A DNA stretch of 64,000 bases from an uncultured Marinobacter sp. (GCF_947488835.1 NZ_CANLBK010000001.1:868001-932000), one strand, 5' to 3'; counted from the first letter of the stretch, positions 1-10,735 are shown. Notes: generated by a model from the letters alone, not told the origin. Translations and numbers: made by a program.

Positions 1-172
1 CCTCCTGCTCCCCATTAGCACCCCTCACAATCTTCGTTTATTTTCCATATTTTCCTTTACGAAAACGAAAGTCTTTCGCATACTACTCAAACAACCTATT
101 TAGCTTCAGAAAAGTTCGCTTGCAGCACCTCAAAATGGCGCCTTTTCCCACAGCATCAGGAGATGAGTAGCA

Positions 173-1663
173 ATGACTATGGGGCATGAACAGTACGATG
201 TTGTCGTGATTGGCGGCGGCGTTAACGGCACAGGCATAGCGATGGATGCGGCTGGCCGCGGCCTGAAAGTGCTGCTCTGTGAAATGAACGACCTGGCATC
301 TGCAACCTCCTCGAACAGCAGCAAACTCATTCATGGCGGGCTTCGTTATCTGGAGCACTATGAATTCCGGCTTGTGCAGAAAGCATTGGCCGAGCGCGAG
401 TCTCTACTCAAAAACTCACCCCATATCATGCGCCCAATGCGCTTTCGTCTTCCGCATCGCCCTCACCTGAGGCCAGCCTGGATGATTCGCACAGGTCTGT
501 TCCTTTATGACCACCTGGCGAAACGTGAAATGCTACCCGGGTCACGTTCAATCCGCTTTGATAAGTCAGGGCCATTGAAGCCAGATATTACCAAAGGGTT
601 TGAGTACTCTGACGGGTGGGTTGATGACGCAAGACTGGTCATCCTCACTGCGAAAAAAGCACAGGAATCCGGTGCAACCATTCTCACCCGAACCAAGTGC
701 GTGAATGCCGTGCGTGGGGACAAGAACTGGACCGTCACCCTCCGCAATATGGTCAGCGAAGAAGAAAAAACCGTTTCAGCCAAGGTTATTGTTAACGCTT
801 CTGGACCCTGGGTAAGCAAGCTGTTTGGGGAAACCCTCTCCATGCCTGCCCCCAAAACGATTCGAATGGTCAAAGGCAGCCATATTGTTGTGCCCAAGAT
901 CAACGAGGATCAGGAGGCCTACATTCTCCAGAATGAAGATGAGCGCATCGTGTTTGTGATCCCCTATGAGGACCAATTCTCTCTGGTGGGCACTACAGAT
1001 GTTGAATACGAGGGCGACCCCAAGGATGCAAAAATCTCCCCGGAAGAGACAGACTACCTGCTGAAAATTGTGAATGCGCACTTTGTCAGGCAACTGGAAC
1101 CATCAGATGTGGTCTGGTCCTACTCCGGTGTCAGGCCGCTAATGGATGGTGAAGAAGAAAATGCCCAAAAAGCCTCCCGCGACTACTCGTTTGAGATTGA
1201 CCAAGCAAAAGGCAAGGCGCCTTTAATTTCAGTTTTCGGCGGCAAAATAACCACCTACAGAAAGCTTGCTGAGGTCGCAACCAACAAGCTTTGCCACTTC
1301 TTCCCGGAAGCCAGTGGCCGCTGGACGAAAACCGCAGTTTTGCCTGGTGGCGACTTTGCTACCAAGGATAGCCTTTCAGCAGAACTCAAGCAGAATTACC
1401 CTTGGCTAGCGGACGACATTATTAGCCGTTATGTGAGAACTTACGGCACAGCCTCCCGCGAACTACTGCAGGGTTGCACCTCTATGGAGGAGTTAGGCCA
1501 GCTCTTTACCGGCAACCTGTATGAGAAAGAGGTTCAGCACCTTGTGAAACACGAGTGGGCAATGACCTCAGAGGATATCCTTTGGCGCAGAACCAAGCAG
1601 GGGCTCTATGCATCAGTCAGCGATGTTGAAGCGCTTGACGCCTATCTTGAGATAAACTCATAG
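173..1663 (+). CDS. glpD: Aerobic glycerol-3-phosphate dehydrogenase
   Basis: The enzyme oxidises sn-glycerol-3-phosphate to dihydroxyacetone phosphate and passes electrons to the quinone pool as a peripheral inner-membrane flavoprotein. The first residues carry the FAD dinucleotide fold (VVVIGGGVNGTG), and the family stretch SSKLIHGGLRYLEHYEF follows at about residues 50-65. At 496 aa it has normal GlpD length, with the C-terminal alpha-helical domain present. The ATG at 173 sits 10 nt after AGGAG (158-162). No glpF, glpK or glpR is visible, so it is either the last gene of a glp cluster lying to the left or a lone gene. The 3' end overlaps the convergent uracil-glycosylase-like gene by 6 nt. 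Confidence 0.95.
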   Translation: MTMGHEQYDVVVIGGGVNGTGIAMDAAGRGLKVLLCEMNDLASATSSNSSKLIHGGLRYLEHYEFRLVQKALAERESLLKNSPHIMRPMRFRLPHRPHLRPAWMIRTGLFLYDHLAKREMLPGSRSIRFDKSGPLKPDITKGFEYSDGWVDDARLVILTAKKAQESGATILTRTKCVNAVRGDKNWTVTLRNMVSEEEKTVSAKVIVNASGPWVSKLFGETLSMPAPKTIRMVKGSHIVVPKINEDQEAYILQNEDERIVFVIPYEDQFSLVGTTDVEYEGDPKDAKISPEETDYLLKIVNAHFVRQLEPSDVVWSYSGVRPLMDGEEENAQKASRDYSFEIDQAKGKAPLISVFGGKITTYRKLAEVATNKLCHFFPEASGRWTKTAVLPGGDFATKDSLSAELKQNYPWLADDIISRYVRTYGTASRELLQGCTSMEELGQLFTGNLYEKEVQHLVKHEWAMTSEDILWRRTKQGLYASVSDVEALDAYLEINS

Positions 1664-2251
1664 CAGCTGCGCTATCCGCTCCTGAAGCTCCGGAATCACC
1701 TCGTTTTCAAACCAGGGATTCCGGCGCAACCAGAGGTTATTACGCGGGCTCGGATGGGGCATTGGCAGCTTTTCTGGCCAGTATTGTCGCCAGTTCTGGA
1801 CATTTTCAGTCACGGACTTTTTTGCATCTGGCAGATGCCAAGCATGGGCATATTGGCCTATCACAAGAGTCAGCTCTATATTAGGCAAGCGCTCCAGTAA
1901 TGCGCTACGCCAAGCAGGCGCGCACTCCGGCCTTGGTGGCAGATCTCCAGATTTCCCCGTTCCGGGGTAACAAAAACCCATGGGCAAAATGGCCAGCTTT
2001 CGGTCATCGTAAAACTCTTCCTTCGTAACCCCCATCCATTGCCGAAGCCGGTCACCGCTGGGATCGTTGAATGGCAAGCCCGTTTCGTGAACACGCCTTC
2101 CAGGGGCCTGTCCCACCACAAGGATTCGGGACTCCTCAGACACCTGCACAACGGGTCGTGGGCCCAATGGCAAAAACTCCGCACATAGGATGCAGGCACG
2201 CACTTGGCGAACCAGTTCACCGAAAGGTAAATGTGCAAGGTTATCCGTCAT
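1658..2251 (-). CDS. Uracil-DNA glycosylase family protein
   Basis: This 197-aa protein has the alpha/beta fold signature of the uracil-DNA glycosylase superfamily. There is an early motif VVGQAPG followed by LPFNDPSGDRLRQWMG, and a late HPSPRN motif near residue 170 that matches the catalytic-loop position of these enzymes. An N-terminal CxxC (CILC) is present, but the further cysteines expected of the 4Fe-4S family are not obvious. Family members excise uracil or bind damaged DNA; the substrate here is not proved. I chose ATG 2251, preceded by a GGAA Shine-Dalgarno, over an upstream in-frame start that gives an unconserved 25-aa leader. It is convergent with and slightly overlapping glpD. 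Confidence 0.8.
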   Translation of the reverse strand: MTDNLAHLPFGELVRQVRACILCAEFLPLGPRPVVQVSEESRILVVGQAPGRRVHETGLPFNDPSGDRLRQWMGVTKEEFYDDRKLAILPMGFCYPGTGKSGDLPPRPECAPAWRSALLERLPNIELTLVIGQYAHAWHLPDAKKSVTENVQNWRQYWPEKLPMPHPSPRNNLWLRRNPWFENEVIPELQERIAQLL

Positions 2252-2368
2252 AAGTTCCGAATCATCCCGGCGATTGCATAATAACCGTTTTCCCGTAACC
2301 ATATAGCTCAAAACGCAATGCGGCAAGCAGCCTTAATTTGCTCACCACAACACAATCAGGTATTCAAA

Positions 2369-3112
2369 ATGAACGCAAAAGCAGGCCCCCTACCCTTGCC
2401 AGAAATTGATGTTGAGGAGTTTCGCAAGGTCGTTCGAAGCCGCCGGTCTGTTCGACGCTTTACGGATGAGCCTATCCCCGATGCCGTGCTTGAGGACTGT
2501 CTGGAGCTTGCGACGCTGGCACCAAATTCCAGCAACCTGCAGCCTTGGGAGTTTTTTGTCGTCAGAACACCAGAACTGCGAGGCAAGCTTGCCGAGGCCT
2601 GTCTAGGCCAGAACGCTGCGACCACTGCCCCGGTATTGATTGCAATTGTTGCGCGCCCAGACACCTGGAGAAAGCACGCTCGCCTTGCGCTGGAAGAATG
2701 GCCAAAGGATGAAAAGCTGCCTGGTATTGTTGAGAAGTACTACAAAAAAATCGCACCTATTCACTACAACCAGGGGCCATTTGGTGTCTTGGGAGTGGCC
2801 AAAAAATCCCTCGGACTAGCCGTAGGGCTGACCCGCCCGATTCCCCGTGGCCCATACTCAGTGAACGAAATGAAGGTGTGGGCAACCAAATCCACCGCCT
2901 TGGCGGCCCAAAACCTGATGCTTGCACTTCGGGCACACGGCTACGACTCATGCCCTATGGAAGGCTTTGACGAGTGCCGTGTGCGCAAACTGCTAAAACT
3001 CCCCCGTAAAGGGCTGGTCACCATGGTATTGGCCGCAGGCCGCCGAGCTGAAAATGGCGTCTACAACCAACAATACAGGTTCGATCAGGACACCTTGATT
3101 CACTATCTGTGA
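2369..3112 (+). CDS. Nitroreductase family protein
   Basis: This is a 247-aa FMN-dependent oxidoreductase of the nitroreductase fold. The N-terminal SRRSVRRFTDEPIP motif binds FMN phosphate, and LATLAPNSSNLQPWEFFVV is the standard second motif. The C-terminal part (GYDSCPMEGFDE) matches the conserved GLxxCPMxGF region. Such enzymes reduce nitro groups, quinones or enones with NAD(P)H; the physiological substrate is unknown. I favour ATG 2369 over an in-frame start at 2318 because the shorter form begins just before the conserved region and follows CAGG. It ends 27 nt from the convergent edd stop and is probably a single-gene unit. Confidence 0.85.
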   Translation: MNAKAGPLPLPEIDVEEFRKVVRSRRSVRRFTDEPIPDAVLEDCLELATLAPNSSNLQPWEFFVVRTPELRGKLAEACLGQNAATTAPVLIAIVARPDTWRKHARLALEEWPKDEKLPGIVEKYYKKIAPIHYNQGPFGVLGVAKKSLGLAVGLTRPIPRGPYSVNEMKVWATKSTALAAQNLMLALRAHGYDSCPMEGFDECRVRKLLKLPRKGLVTMVLAAGRRAENGVYNQQYRFDQDTLIHYL

Positions 3113-3139
3113 GGGATCAGAGATCAGCTGCCCAAACCC

Positions 3140-4960
3140 TTATGGCAGCTGGTCTCCGAACACACTGGCACCTTCTTCCGGCGTGCTGACCGCGCGCCGC
3201 ATCCAGCCAAACAACTCTCGACCAAAACCTTTTTGATACCCCGATAAGTCTGGCTTCGCGGGTTCCCGGCTTGCAAACTCCGTTTCATCCACAAGGATGT
3301 CCAGGGTGCACTTATCCGCATCCAGGCATATAGCGTCACCATCTTTAACCCGGGCAAGCGCTCCACCTTCAAGGGCTTCCGGGTACACGTGAATCGCTGC
3401 GGGAACCTTGCCGGACGCCCCAGACATTCGACCGTCCGTAACAAGGGCAACCTTGAACCCTCTATCCTGCAATACCCCGAGATACGGCGTCAGCTTGTGC
3501 AGCTCCGGCATACCATTGGATCTTGGACCCTGAAAGCGCACAACAACAACGCAGTCTTTATCCAGTTCGCCCGCATCGAACGCAGCTTTCAGTTCATTCT
3601 GATCATTGAACACCACAGCGGGCGCTTCAACTTTGTGGTGCTCTGCCGCAACCGCAGAAACCTTGATCACGCCCCGCCCAAGGTTGCCGTGCAATACCTT
3701 GAGGCCACCGTCTGGCGCAAAAGGCTCAGATGCAGTGCTTAGCACGTCTGGGCGCAGGCTTTTTCCAATAAATGGCTGCCACGCCAACGTGCCAGATTCC
3801 AATATTGGCATTTGGGTATAGCGTTCCAGCCCGCGCCCTACAACCGTCTCCACATCGTTATGCAAGAGCCCGTTATCAAGCAGTTCCCGAATCAGGAAGG
3901 GTGTTCCACCAGCTTCGTGGAAGGCGTTCACATCTTCTTCGCCATTAGGGTATATGCGGGTCATGGACGGCACAGCAGAGGACAGATCGGCGTAATCATC
4001 CCAGTCGATAATAATGCCGGCAGCGCGGGCAATCGCCACCCAATGCAGCGTATGGTTGGTGGAACCTCCCGTTACCAGAAGTGCAACCAGCGCATTTACA
4101 ATGCTTTTTTCATCAACCATATCACCCAAGCCAAGTTCTCCCCCCTGAGGCTTGGATAGACGGATCACTTGCTCGGTTGCAGCACGGGTTAGCTGATCCC
4201 GCAACGGGGTGTTCGGGTGAACAAAGGCCGCCCCGGGTAAATGCAGCCCCATAACCTCCACCAGTAACTGGTTGCTGTTCGCAGTTCCATAAAAGGTGCA
4301 AGTGCCTGGGCTGTGGTAGGACTTGCTCTCAGCCTCGAGCAACTCCTCTTTGCCAATCTTTCCTTCTGCGTACAGTTGCCGGATTCGCTGCTTTTCTTTA
4401 TTCGGAAGGCCAGAAGGCATAGGGCCGGCTGGAACAAGAATGGTAGGCAGGTACCCAAAACTGAGGGCACCAATCATTAGCCCCGGAACAATCTTGTCAC
4501 AAATCCCCAACAACAACGTCGCATCAAACATGTTGTGGCTCAGAGCCACGGCAGTGCTCATGGCAATAGTGTCCCGAGAGAACAAGCTGAGTTCCATGCC
4601 GGGCTGGCCTTGGGTCACGCCATCACACATGGCCGGCGTACCACCAGCAAACTGGGCCACAGACCCCATACCATGGGCGGCTTCACGAATAACATCGGGA
4701 AAGCCCGCGTATGGCTGATGCGCTGAGAGCATGTCGTTATAGGCCGAAACCATGGCCACATTGGCTTTGCTCATGAGCTTCAAGGTGTCTTTATCGCTCT
4801 GACCGCAAGCCGCAAAGCCATGGGCAAGATTGCTGCAGGAGAGCGCCCCCCGGTGCGGCGACTGTGCTTTAAGCTCATTCATCTGGCCAAGGTAATCCTC
4901 TCGAGAGGCGCGGCTGCGGTCGATAATTCGCTGGGTAACTTTTTGAACCGTCGGATGCAT
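3140..4960 (-). CDS. edd: Phosphogluconate dehydratase
   Basis: Edd dehydrates 6-phosphogluconate to 2-keto-3-deoxy-6-phosphogluconate, the first committed step of the Entner-Doudoroff pathway. At 606 aa it has the usual length for this IlvD/Edd 4Fe-4S dehydratase. Iron-sulphur cysteines are visible in GICDKIVPG and [13 protein letters not shown], and the C-terminal [19 protein letters not shown] motif is conserved. ATG 4960 follows GGAG and gives the family start MHPTVQKVT; the upstream in-frame start at 5062 adds an unrelated 34 residues. The gene faces away from gap over a 179-bp intergenic region and is expected to be in the HexR regulon. Confidence 0.95.
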   Translation of the reverse strand: MHPTVQKVTQRIIDRSRASREDYLGQMNELKAQSPHRGALSCSNLAHGFAACGQSDKDTLKLMSKANVAMVSAYNDMLSAHQPYAGFPDVIREAAHGMGSVAQFAGGTPAMCDGVTQGQPGMELSLFSRDTIAMSTAVALSHNMFDATLLLGICDKIVPGLMIGALSFGYLPTILVPAGPMPSGLPNKEKQRIRQLYAEGKIGKEELLEAESKSYHSPGTCTFYGTANSNQLLVEVMGLHLPGAAFVHPNTPLRDQLTRAATEQVIRLSKPQGGELGLGDMVDEKSIVNALVALLVTGGSTNHTLHWVAIARAAGIIIDWDDYADLSSAVPSMTRIYPNGEEDVNAFHEAGGTPFLIRELLDNGLLHNDVETVVGRGLERYTQMPILESGTLAWQPFIGKSLRPDVLSTASEPFAPDGGLKVLHGNLGRGVIKVSAVAAEHHKVEAPAVVFNDQNELKAAFDAGELDKDCVVVVRFQGPRSNGMPELHKLTPYLGVLQDRGFKVALVTDGRMSGASGKVPAAIHVYPEALEGGALARVKDGDAICLDADKCTLDILVDETEFASREPAKPDLSGYQKGFGRELFGWMRRAVSTPEEGASVFGDQLP

Positions 4961-5139
4961 CTTGAAGCTCCAATATCTGCCAGTTATGCAATAACACTCA
5001 ATAGTACGTAATTTTACCTTCTTTTTATTGCAATCATTACTACGATGTTCATAAACGAGCATTATTTTGTTATATTTACTACATTAACAACAAAGTTCGA
5101 GCGAGAATCGAACACAACATCCAGATCAGGATCCAGAAA
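4961..5139. promoter_or_regulatory. edd/gap divergent promoter region
   Basis: This 179-bp AT-rich intergenic region must carry both the edd and gap promoters. It contains an ACTACA hexamer (within TTTACTACATT, near 5085-5095). That matches one half of the published gammaproteobacterial HexR consensus (TGTART-N3-AYTACA), but the other half-site is poorly conserved. HexR control is therefore expected from the neighbouring genes and only weakly supported by the bases. Confidence 0.4.
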
Positions 5140-6144
5140 ATGACAATTCGTATCGCAATTAATGGTTTTGGACGGATTGGCCGCAACATCCTCCGCGCGC
5201 TTTATGAAAATGACTACCGCAACCGACTCCACGTAGTTGCAATCAACGACCTTGGCGACGCAGAAACCAATGCCCACCTCCTAAAGTATGACAGTGTTCA
5301 CGGGCGTTTTAATGCAGAAGTCAGCCACGATTCCGAATCTATCAGCGTAAATGGCGACCGGATTGCTATCACCGCCACTCGCAACCCGGAAGACCTACCC
5401 TGGGGCGAGCTGAATGTTGACCTTGTTTTAGAGTGCACCGGATTGTTCACCAAGCGTGATGAGGCAGAAGCCCACATCAAAGCCGGCGCCCGCAAGGTTA
5501 TTATCTCGGCTCCAAGCCCGGATGCCGATGCCATGATTGTTTATGGTGTAAACCACAACACACTCACGGCACAGCACTCTATTATTTCCAGTGCATCCTG
5601 CACCACTAACTGCCTGGCGCCGGTTGCCGATGCGCTACATAAAGCAATAGGCATCGAAAGCGGGTTAATGACCACCATACATTCCTATACGAACGATCAG
5701 AATTTAAGCGATGTGTACCATACTGATCTCTACCGCGCCCGCTCCGCAACCCAGTCGATGATCCCTACCAAAACTGGCGCCGCAGCAGCCATCGGGAAAA
5801 TCATTCCCGAGTTGGATGGTAAGCTTGACGGCCTGGCAGTGCGAGTGCCAACGATCAACGTATCGTTGGTCGATTTCGGTTTTATCGCAAGCCGGGAAAC
5901 CTCCATTGAAGAAGTAAATGCGGTGGTAAAGGCCGCGGCTGAATCCAATCCGGTACTAGGCTACAACATAGAGAAACTGGTCAGCATTGATTTCAACCAC
6001 AATGCCCTATCCAGCATTTTCGACGCAAACCACACTCGCGTGCTTGGCTGTCATGTAAAAGTCATGGCTTGGTACGATAATGAGTGGGGATTCTCAAACC
6101 GGATGCTGGACAATGCTCTCGCACTGATGGAAGCCAGCCAATAG
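5140..6144 (+). CDS. gap: Type I glyceraldehyde-3-phosphate dehydrogenase
   Basis: The enzyme oxidises glyceraldehyde-3-phosphate to 1,3-bisphosphoglycerate with NAD(P) in the cytosol. The N-terminal [11 protein letters not shown]ossmann motif, the catalytic-cysteine motif SASCTTNC (Cys near 154) and the C-terminal [12 protein letters not shown] are all intact in 334 aa. The sequence style ([24 protein letters not shown]) is that of the Pseudomonas Gap-1 enzyme, which is also paired with edd, rather than erythrose-4-phosphate dehydrogenase. It is divergent from edd and is followed 67 nt later by pyk, probably in one operon. This places both trioses-to-pyruvate ends of the Entner-Doudoroff route together. 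Confidence 0.95.
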   Translation: MTIRIAINGFGRIGRNILRALYENDYRNRLHVVAINDLGDAETNAHLLKYDSVHGRFNAEVSHDSESISVNGDRIAITATRNPEDLPWGELNVDLVLECTGLFTKRDEAEAHIKAGARKVIISAPSPDADAMIVYGVNHNTLTAQHSIISSASCTTNCLAPVADALHKAIGIESGLMTTIHSYTNDQNLSDVYHTDLYRARSATQSMIPTKTGAAAAIGKIIPELDGKLDGLAVRVPTINVSLVDFGFIASRETSIEEVNAVVKAAAESNPVLGYNIEKLVSIDFNHNALSSIFDANHTRVLGCHVKVMAWYDNEWGFSNRMLDNALALMEASQ

Positions 6145-6211
6145 AGGCGACCACTCCGGAACAAGCGTAAACTTGAACGACATTAACCCGAACAACCAAG
6201 GGACACTATAT

Positions 6212-7660
6212 ATGCTCAGGCGTACCAAAATTGTCGCCACCCTAGGCCCTGCTACGGACTCCCCGGAGTCCCTGGCTGCCATCATCCGTGCTGGAGTCGA
6301 TGTTACCCGGCTCAACTTTTCCCATGGCAGCGCAGATGAGCACATGGAGCGAGCCCGTCGAGTGCGGGACGCAGCTGCAGCACAGGGCCGGTTTGTAGCA
6401 CTGCTCGCAGACCTGCAAGGCCCAAAGCTCCGCATTGCCCGATTCACGGAAAACAAAGTCATTCTGAAGGCAGGCCAAACGTTTGTACTGGATGCCTCGA
6501 TGGACAAAGAGGCTGGCACCGAAGAACGCGTCGGCATCGACTATGAGCAACTGATCAACGATGTAAAGCCCGGCGATATTCTTGTTCTCGACGACGGCCG
6601 CATCGAAATGGAAGTGCAGTCTGTAGAAGACCACTGCATTACCTCAACCGTATTGATTGGCGGCCCGCTCTCCAACAATAAGGGCCTTAACAAACGTGGT
6701 GGTGGGCTATCTGCCGATGCACTGACCGAGAAAGACAAACAAGACATAGTGACCGCAGCGCGCCTTGGTGCAGACTACGTGGCAGTGTCATTCGTGCGAA
6801 CAGCAGAAGACATGCACACAGCTCGCAAGCTCCTTAAAGAGGCAGGCTCTAATGCCGGGCTCATTGCCAAAATCGAACGCGCTGAACTGGCCCATGATGT
6901 CGCAGCTCTGGATGCGGTTATAGAGGCCTCTGATGTGGTTATGGTCGCCCGAGGCGACCTTGCTGTTGAGATAGGTGACGCGGAGCTTGTGGGCGTGCAG
7001 AAGCTCATCATTGCCCGAGCCCGGGTTCTTGACCGCGCGGTTATAACAGCAACCCAGATGATGGAATCCATGATCACCAGCCCCATGCCGACTCGCGCGG
7101 AAGTGTCTGATGTGGCGAACGCTGTTATGGATTACACAGACGCGGTTATGCTATCTGCCGAAACAGCAGTAGGCGACTACCCGGTAGAGGCTGTTGAAGC
7201 AATGGTGCGCATCTGTATAGGTGCAGAAAAGCACCCGACAATGCACCAGTCGAATCATCGGATTCACGAAAGCATGGAGCTTGTTGACGAGGCCATTGCC
7301 TTGTCGGCCATGTATGCAGCAAACCACTTGAACGGCGTTACTGCCATTATTTGCATGACAGAAACGGGCGCAACTCCGCGTTTAATGTCCCGCATAAAGT
7401 CCAGCCTGCCGATCTTTGCCTATTCACGGCATCATTCAACGCAGCATCGGGTGGCTATGTACCGGGGAGTGCAAACCGTTCCTTTTGATTCTGCGAAAAT
7501 CCCCAACGAGCGCACGAATGCACAGGCTGTGTCTGAGTTGATTACCCTGGGCGTGGTCAATGAGGGTGATCTGGTTGTCATCACCAAGGGCGACTATGTG
7601 AACGCCCAAGGTGGAACCAACACCATGAAGATTGTGCGAGTCGGCGCCGATATCAGCTAA
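6212..7660 (+). CDS. pyk: Pyruvate kinase
   Basis: This enzyme converts phosphoenolpyruvate and ADP to pyruvate and ATP. The N-terminus RRTKIVATLGPAT, the substrate motif DVTRLNFSHG, the active-site segment IAKIERAE and the MVARGDLAVE and TATQMMESM motifs identify a complete enzyme of 482 aa. ATG 6212 is chosen because AAGGGA lies 8 nt upstream and the product begins at the family start; an upstream in-frame ATG at 6173 would add 13 atypical residues. It probably shares a transcript with gap. Its 3' end overlaps the convergent eda by 8 nt. I cannot tell PykA from PykF type with certainty, although PykA is more likely in this lineage. Confidence 0.93.
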   Translation: MLRRTKIVATLGPATDSPESLAAIIRAGVDVTRLNFSHGSADEHMERARRVRDAAAAQGRFVALLADLQGPKLRIARFTENKVILKAGQTFVLDASMDKEAGTEERVGIDYEQLINDVKPGDILVLDDGRIEMEVQSVEDHCITSTVLIGGPLSNNKGLNKRGGGLSADALTEKDKQDIVTAARLGADYVAVSFVRTAEDMHTARKLLKEAGSNAGLIAKIERAELAHDVAALDAVIEASDVVMVARGDLAVEIGDAELVGVQKLIIARARVLDRAVITATQMMESMITSPMPTRAEVSDVANAVMDYTDAVMLSAETAVGDYPVEAVEAMVRICIGAEKHPTMHQSNHRIHESMELVDEAIALSAMYAANHLNGVTAIICMTETGATPRLMSRIKSSLPIFAYSRHHSTQHRVAMYRGVQTVPFDSAKIPNERTNAQAVSELITLGVVNEGDLVVITKGDYVNAQGGTNTMKIVRVGADIS

Positions 7661-8303
7661 GAGCAGCCAGACTGGCCTCTGCGATCTCGGTAATCCTGGG
7701 CCAGTCCCTCTCTGCTACAACGCCGCCTGGGGTTAACCAGCTCCCCCCCACCGTTAGCACATTGCCCAAAGCCAGGTAATCCCTGGCCGTTTCCCGGCGG
7801 ACACCGCCCGTTGGACAGAAAACCGCATCCGGGAAAGGGCCTTCAAAAGCCTTCAAGGCGGGAGGCCCACCCGCCACTTCTGCGGGAAAGAACTTGAACT
7901 CCCGGTAGCCCAAGCCGTACCCAAGCAGCAACTCGGAAGCGGTAGAAATGCCCGGCAAAAGAGGCGCCTCAGAGGTTAAAGCAAAATCCAGAAGCGCTTT
8001 GGTAACTCCGGGGGTGACAACAAACTGAGCGCCTGCCATTTCAGCCTGCCGGTACTGATCCACACAGGTCACGGTGCCAGCGCCAACCCAAGCTTCCGGC
8101 AGGGCTTCTCGTACCTGCTTTATCGCCTCGATCCCATATTCCGTGCGCAATGTTATTTCCATCACTCGGATACCGCCCTCAAAGAGCGCCCGACAAAGCG
8201 GCACCGCGTCATCAGGATGCTTGATTGTGATCACAGGCATAAGCTGAGACGCTGCCAGAACGGATCTGATGCGGTCGCGATGAAAGTCGGACACGTAATT
8301 CAT
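7653..8303 (-). CDS. eda: KDPG aldolase (2-keto-3-deoxy-6-phosphogluconate aldolase)
   Basis: Eda cleaves KDPG into pyruvate and glyceraldehyde-3-phosphate; it often also acts on 4-hydroxy-2-oxoglutarate. The catalytic glutamate region (VMEITLRTEYG), VGAGTV, and the Schiff-base lysine motif FKFFPAE are present in 216 aa. ATG 8303 follows GGAGAG; the alternative start at 8315 adds only four residues. It is the last gene of the zwf-pgl-eda unit on the minus strand, 39 nt after pgl, and converges on pyk with an 8-nt overlap. Confidence 0.95.
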   Translation of the reverse strand: MNYVSDFHRDRIRSVLAASQLMPVITIKHPDDAVPLCRALFEGGIRVMEITLRTEYGIEAIKQVREALPEAWVGAGTVTCVDQYRQAEMAGAQFVVTPGVTKALLDFALTSEAPLLPGISTASELLLGYGLGYREFKFFPAEVAGGPPALKAFEGPFPDAVFCPTGGVRRETARDYLALGNVLTVGGSWLTPGGVVAERDWPRITEIAEASLAALS

Positions 8304-8342
8304 GATTCTCTCCACACGGGCTAAAAAGAGGCCAAATAAGGC

Positions 8343-9062
8343 TCAGGGGCTCCAGAAGACCTGGAGGCCCGGCTTCAGGAATCCACGAACAGGCATCGCA
8401 AACGTACGGCCGGGCTCACTTAATGCTTTCTTCAGGGTGTCCAGTTTATCGTTGCCCTTGAGATGCAGCGCAACAAAGCGGGCCCTGTGCATAAAGGCAT
8501 AGGTAAGCGTAATGCGCTGATGTACTTGGGAAGGTGGCGTCATCGCAGCCAAGGTTTCCCGGCTTTCCAGGCTCATGCCATGGGCCAGCTCCGGAGCATC
8601 AGGAAACAGAGATGCGGTATGGCCGTCATTACCCATCCCGAGAATCAGCACATCTAGCGGACGAGTGAGCTTAACAAGCTCTGCATTAGCTGCGGCCAAG
8701 CCGTCTTCCGGTGTATCACCCTTCTGCTTGAGAGAAAAATACCTGGCCGCTGCTGCGTTATTCTGCAACAGGGTCCCTTTGACCAGCCGAGTATTGCTGG
8801 CGTCATCGGCTTCTTCAACCCAGCGCTCATCCACCAGCAATATATCCACCCTCTCCCAATCCAGCTCCTTGTGCGACAAGGCCTGAAAAAATGGCAAGGG
8901 GGTAGAGCCGCCAGAAACTGCCAGACTCGCACGCGGGGCACTTTCAAGACGCATTCGCAGGAAATCAGCAACTGTGCTGGCGAGTTGATGTGCAACCTGT
9001 TGAGGCGTCTCTCCAAAACGCGTCTCTATACCTTCGGGTAAATCCAGTTCAGGCATCTTCAT
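8343..9062 (-). CDS. pgl: 6-phosphogluconolactonase
   Basis: The enzyme hydrolyses 6-phosphogluconolactone to 6-phosphogluconate. This is the DevB/SOL-type enzyme (239 aa). It shows [23 protein letters not shown] and the [14 protein letters not shown] motif typical of the glucosamine-6-phosphate isomerase/6PGL fold. ATG 9062 has AGGAG 5-6 nt upstream. The start lies inside the end of zwf (14-nt overlap), so translation is probably coupled to zwf. Neighbouring zwf and eda confirm the role. Confidence 0.94.
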   Translation of the reverse strand: MKMPELDLPEGIETRFGETPQQVAHQLASTVADFLRMRLESAPRASLAVSGGSTPLPFFQALSHKELDWERVDILLVDERWVEEADDASNTRLVKGTLLQNNAAAARYFSLKQKGDTPEDGLAAANAELVKLTRPLDVLILGMGNDGHTASLFPDAPELAHGMSLESRETLAAMTPPSQVHQRITLTYAFMHRARFVALHLKGNDKLDTLKKALSEPGRTFAMPVRGFLKPGLQVFWSP

Positions 9063-10524
9063 ACCAACTCCTTCCATCCCGCGTGATCATTGCGATGGAG
9101 GCCACTGGCCCCCAGGTTCCCGAAGCGTATCGCTTCGGTGGGTCACCACCATCACTCCAGTTCTGAATAATCTGATCAACCCAGCGCCAGGCATGTTCTA
9201 CTTCATCCCGCCGAACAAACAGGTACTGGTTGCCCTTCATGACCTCCCAAAGAAGACGCTCATATGCATCGGGAATGCGCTCCGCTTCAAAGGTTTCCGA
9301 AAAGGTCAATTCCAGCGGTCCCTGGCGAAGGCGCATGCCTTTGTGCAAACCTTGATCCTTGGTAAGTATTTTAAGCGACATTCCTTCATCCGGCTGCAGC
9401 CGGATAATCAGCTTATTGTTTGCCAGATGTTTTTGGTCCGGATCAAAAATATAATGGGGGGCTGGTTTGAAATGAATAATAATTTGTGACAGTTTTTCAG
9501 GAAGACGCTTCCCGGTGCGTATATAGAACGGCACGCCCGACCAGCGCCAATTGTCGATTTCCACTTTCAGTGCCACAAAGGTTTCTGTCTCGCTCCTCTT
9601 ATTGGCACCTTCCTCCTCCAGATAACCCGGAACCGGCGTTCCAGTGCTGGCGCCGGCTGCGTATTGCCCCCGCACCACGCAGGTATCCATCATATCCGGC
9701 GTGATAGAGCGAAGCGCCTTGAGCACTTTTACTTTTTCATCACGGATACTGTCGGCAGTCAAGTCTGAAGGTGGGTCCATGGCGATCAGACACAACAGCT
9801 GCAACATGTGATTCTGGATCATGTCGCGGATTTGCCCTGCCTTGTCAAAGTAGCCCCACCGCCCCTCAATTCCAACACTCTCCGCAACCGTAATCTCAAC
9901 GTGGGAGATATGATTCTGGTCCCACTGGGAAGCAAACAGGTTATTGGCAAAACGCAAGGCAATCAGGTTCTGGACGGTTTCCTTGCCCAGGTAGTGATCA
10001 ATCCGGAATAGCTGGCTCTCGCTGTACACCTCACCAAGCTCATCGTTGATCACACGGGACGAATCAAGATCATGACCAATCGGCTTCTCAACCACCACAC
10101 GGGTGTTTTCGGTACAGCAACTGGCAGAGCTGAGATTGCGGGCAATGACGCCGTACATGGAGGGAGGGCTCGCCAGGTAAACGATGAGTTGATTATCGTA
10201 TTCGGTGCGCCAACTGTTAAGCACACCGAACCCCTCCTCATCATGAAAATCCAATATCTGGTATTCAACCCGCTGCAGAAAAGCTTCGGCTACCGAGGGC
10301 TCAAACTCGTCGGGCTTCACGTGCTTCTCAAGCCTCTCCATCAACTGCTTACGAACCGCTGCCGTATCAAGCTCCCTGCGGGCAATCGCCAGTATTCTGC
10401 TGCCATCGGCCAGGAGCCCGGCTCTTTCAAGCTGGTAAAACGCTGGAAACAACTTCCGCTGAGCCAAATCACCCAGAGCTCCAAACAGCATTATGTCGCA
10501 TCGGGTCGTCATTCTGTGGGCCAT
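9049..10524 (-). CDS. zwf: Glucose-6-phosphate 1-dehydrogenase
   Basis: Zwf oxidises glucose-6-phosphate to 6-phosphogluconolactone, producing NADPH. The 491-aa protein has the coenzyme fold ([14 protein letters not shown], a slight variant of the common GxSGDL) and the active-site motif RIDHYLGKE near residue 178. It also has the C-terminal family region [15 protein letters not shown] 10524 follows GGAGA. It is the first gene of the zwf-pgl-eda transcript and is divergent from hexR, the classic arrangement for HexR repression relieved by KDPG in pseudomonads. Confidence 0.95.
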   Translation of the reverse strand: MAHRMTTRCDIMLFGALGDLAQRKLFPAFYQLERAGLLADGSRILAIARRELDTAAVRKQLMERLEKHVKPDEFEPSVAEAFLQRVEYQILDFHDEEGFGVLNSWRTEYDNQLIVYLASPPSMYGVIARNLSSASCCTENTRVVVEKPIGHDLDSSRVINDELGEVYSESQLFRIDHYLGKETVQNLIALRFANNLFASQWDQNHISHVEITVAESVGIEGRWGYFDKAGQIRDMIQNHMLQLLCLIAMDPPSDLTADSIRDEKVKVLKALRSITPDMMDTCVVRGQYAAGASTGTPVPGYLEEEGANKRSETETFVALKVEIDNWRWSGVPFYIRTGKRLPEKLSQIIIHFKPAPHYIFDPDQKHLANNKLIIRLQPDEGMSLKILTKDQGLHKGMRLRQGPLELTFSETFEAERIPDAYERLLWEVMKGNQYLFVRRDEVEHAWRWVDQIIQNWSDGGDPPKRYASGTWGPVASIAMITRDGRSWYEDA

Positions 10525-10735
10525 TAAGCACTTTTCTCCGGTGAGTCAGGCGTTAACAATGCATCTTGCACGTTTCTAAATGTAGTAGTTTTATCTAAAT
10601 AATGGCACCAACCCCGGATTAATCCAAGGACCTCATCAGGCTGATGATACGTTTACTACCCCAAATACGCTAAAATCCCGGTATAATCACCCAATATTCG
10701 AAATGATCTCATCCGAAATTCAGGGAGCAGCTTTG
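10525..10735. promoter_or_regulatory. zwf/hexR divergent control region
   Basis: This 211-bp region separates zwf and hexR. On the plus strand a TATAAT at 10682-10687 is a good -10 box for hexR, although no convincing -35 lies at the right distance. A TGTAGT hexamer at 10581-10586, equal to one half of the HexR consensus, lies upstream of zwf, and ACTACC occurs at 10655-10660. These are plausible but incomplete HexR half-sites. Confidence 0.45.

Noticed and set aside
5077..5095. A full HexR operator in the edd/gap region
   Set aside because: One half-site (ACTACA) is present, but the partner half matches only about two of six consensus positions, so it is kept only as a weak suggestion.
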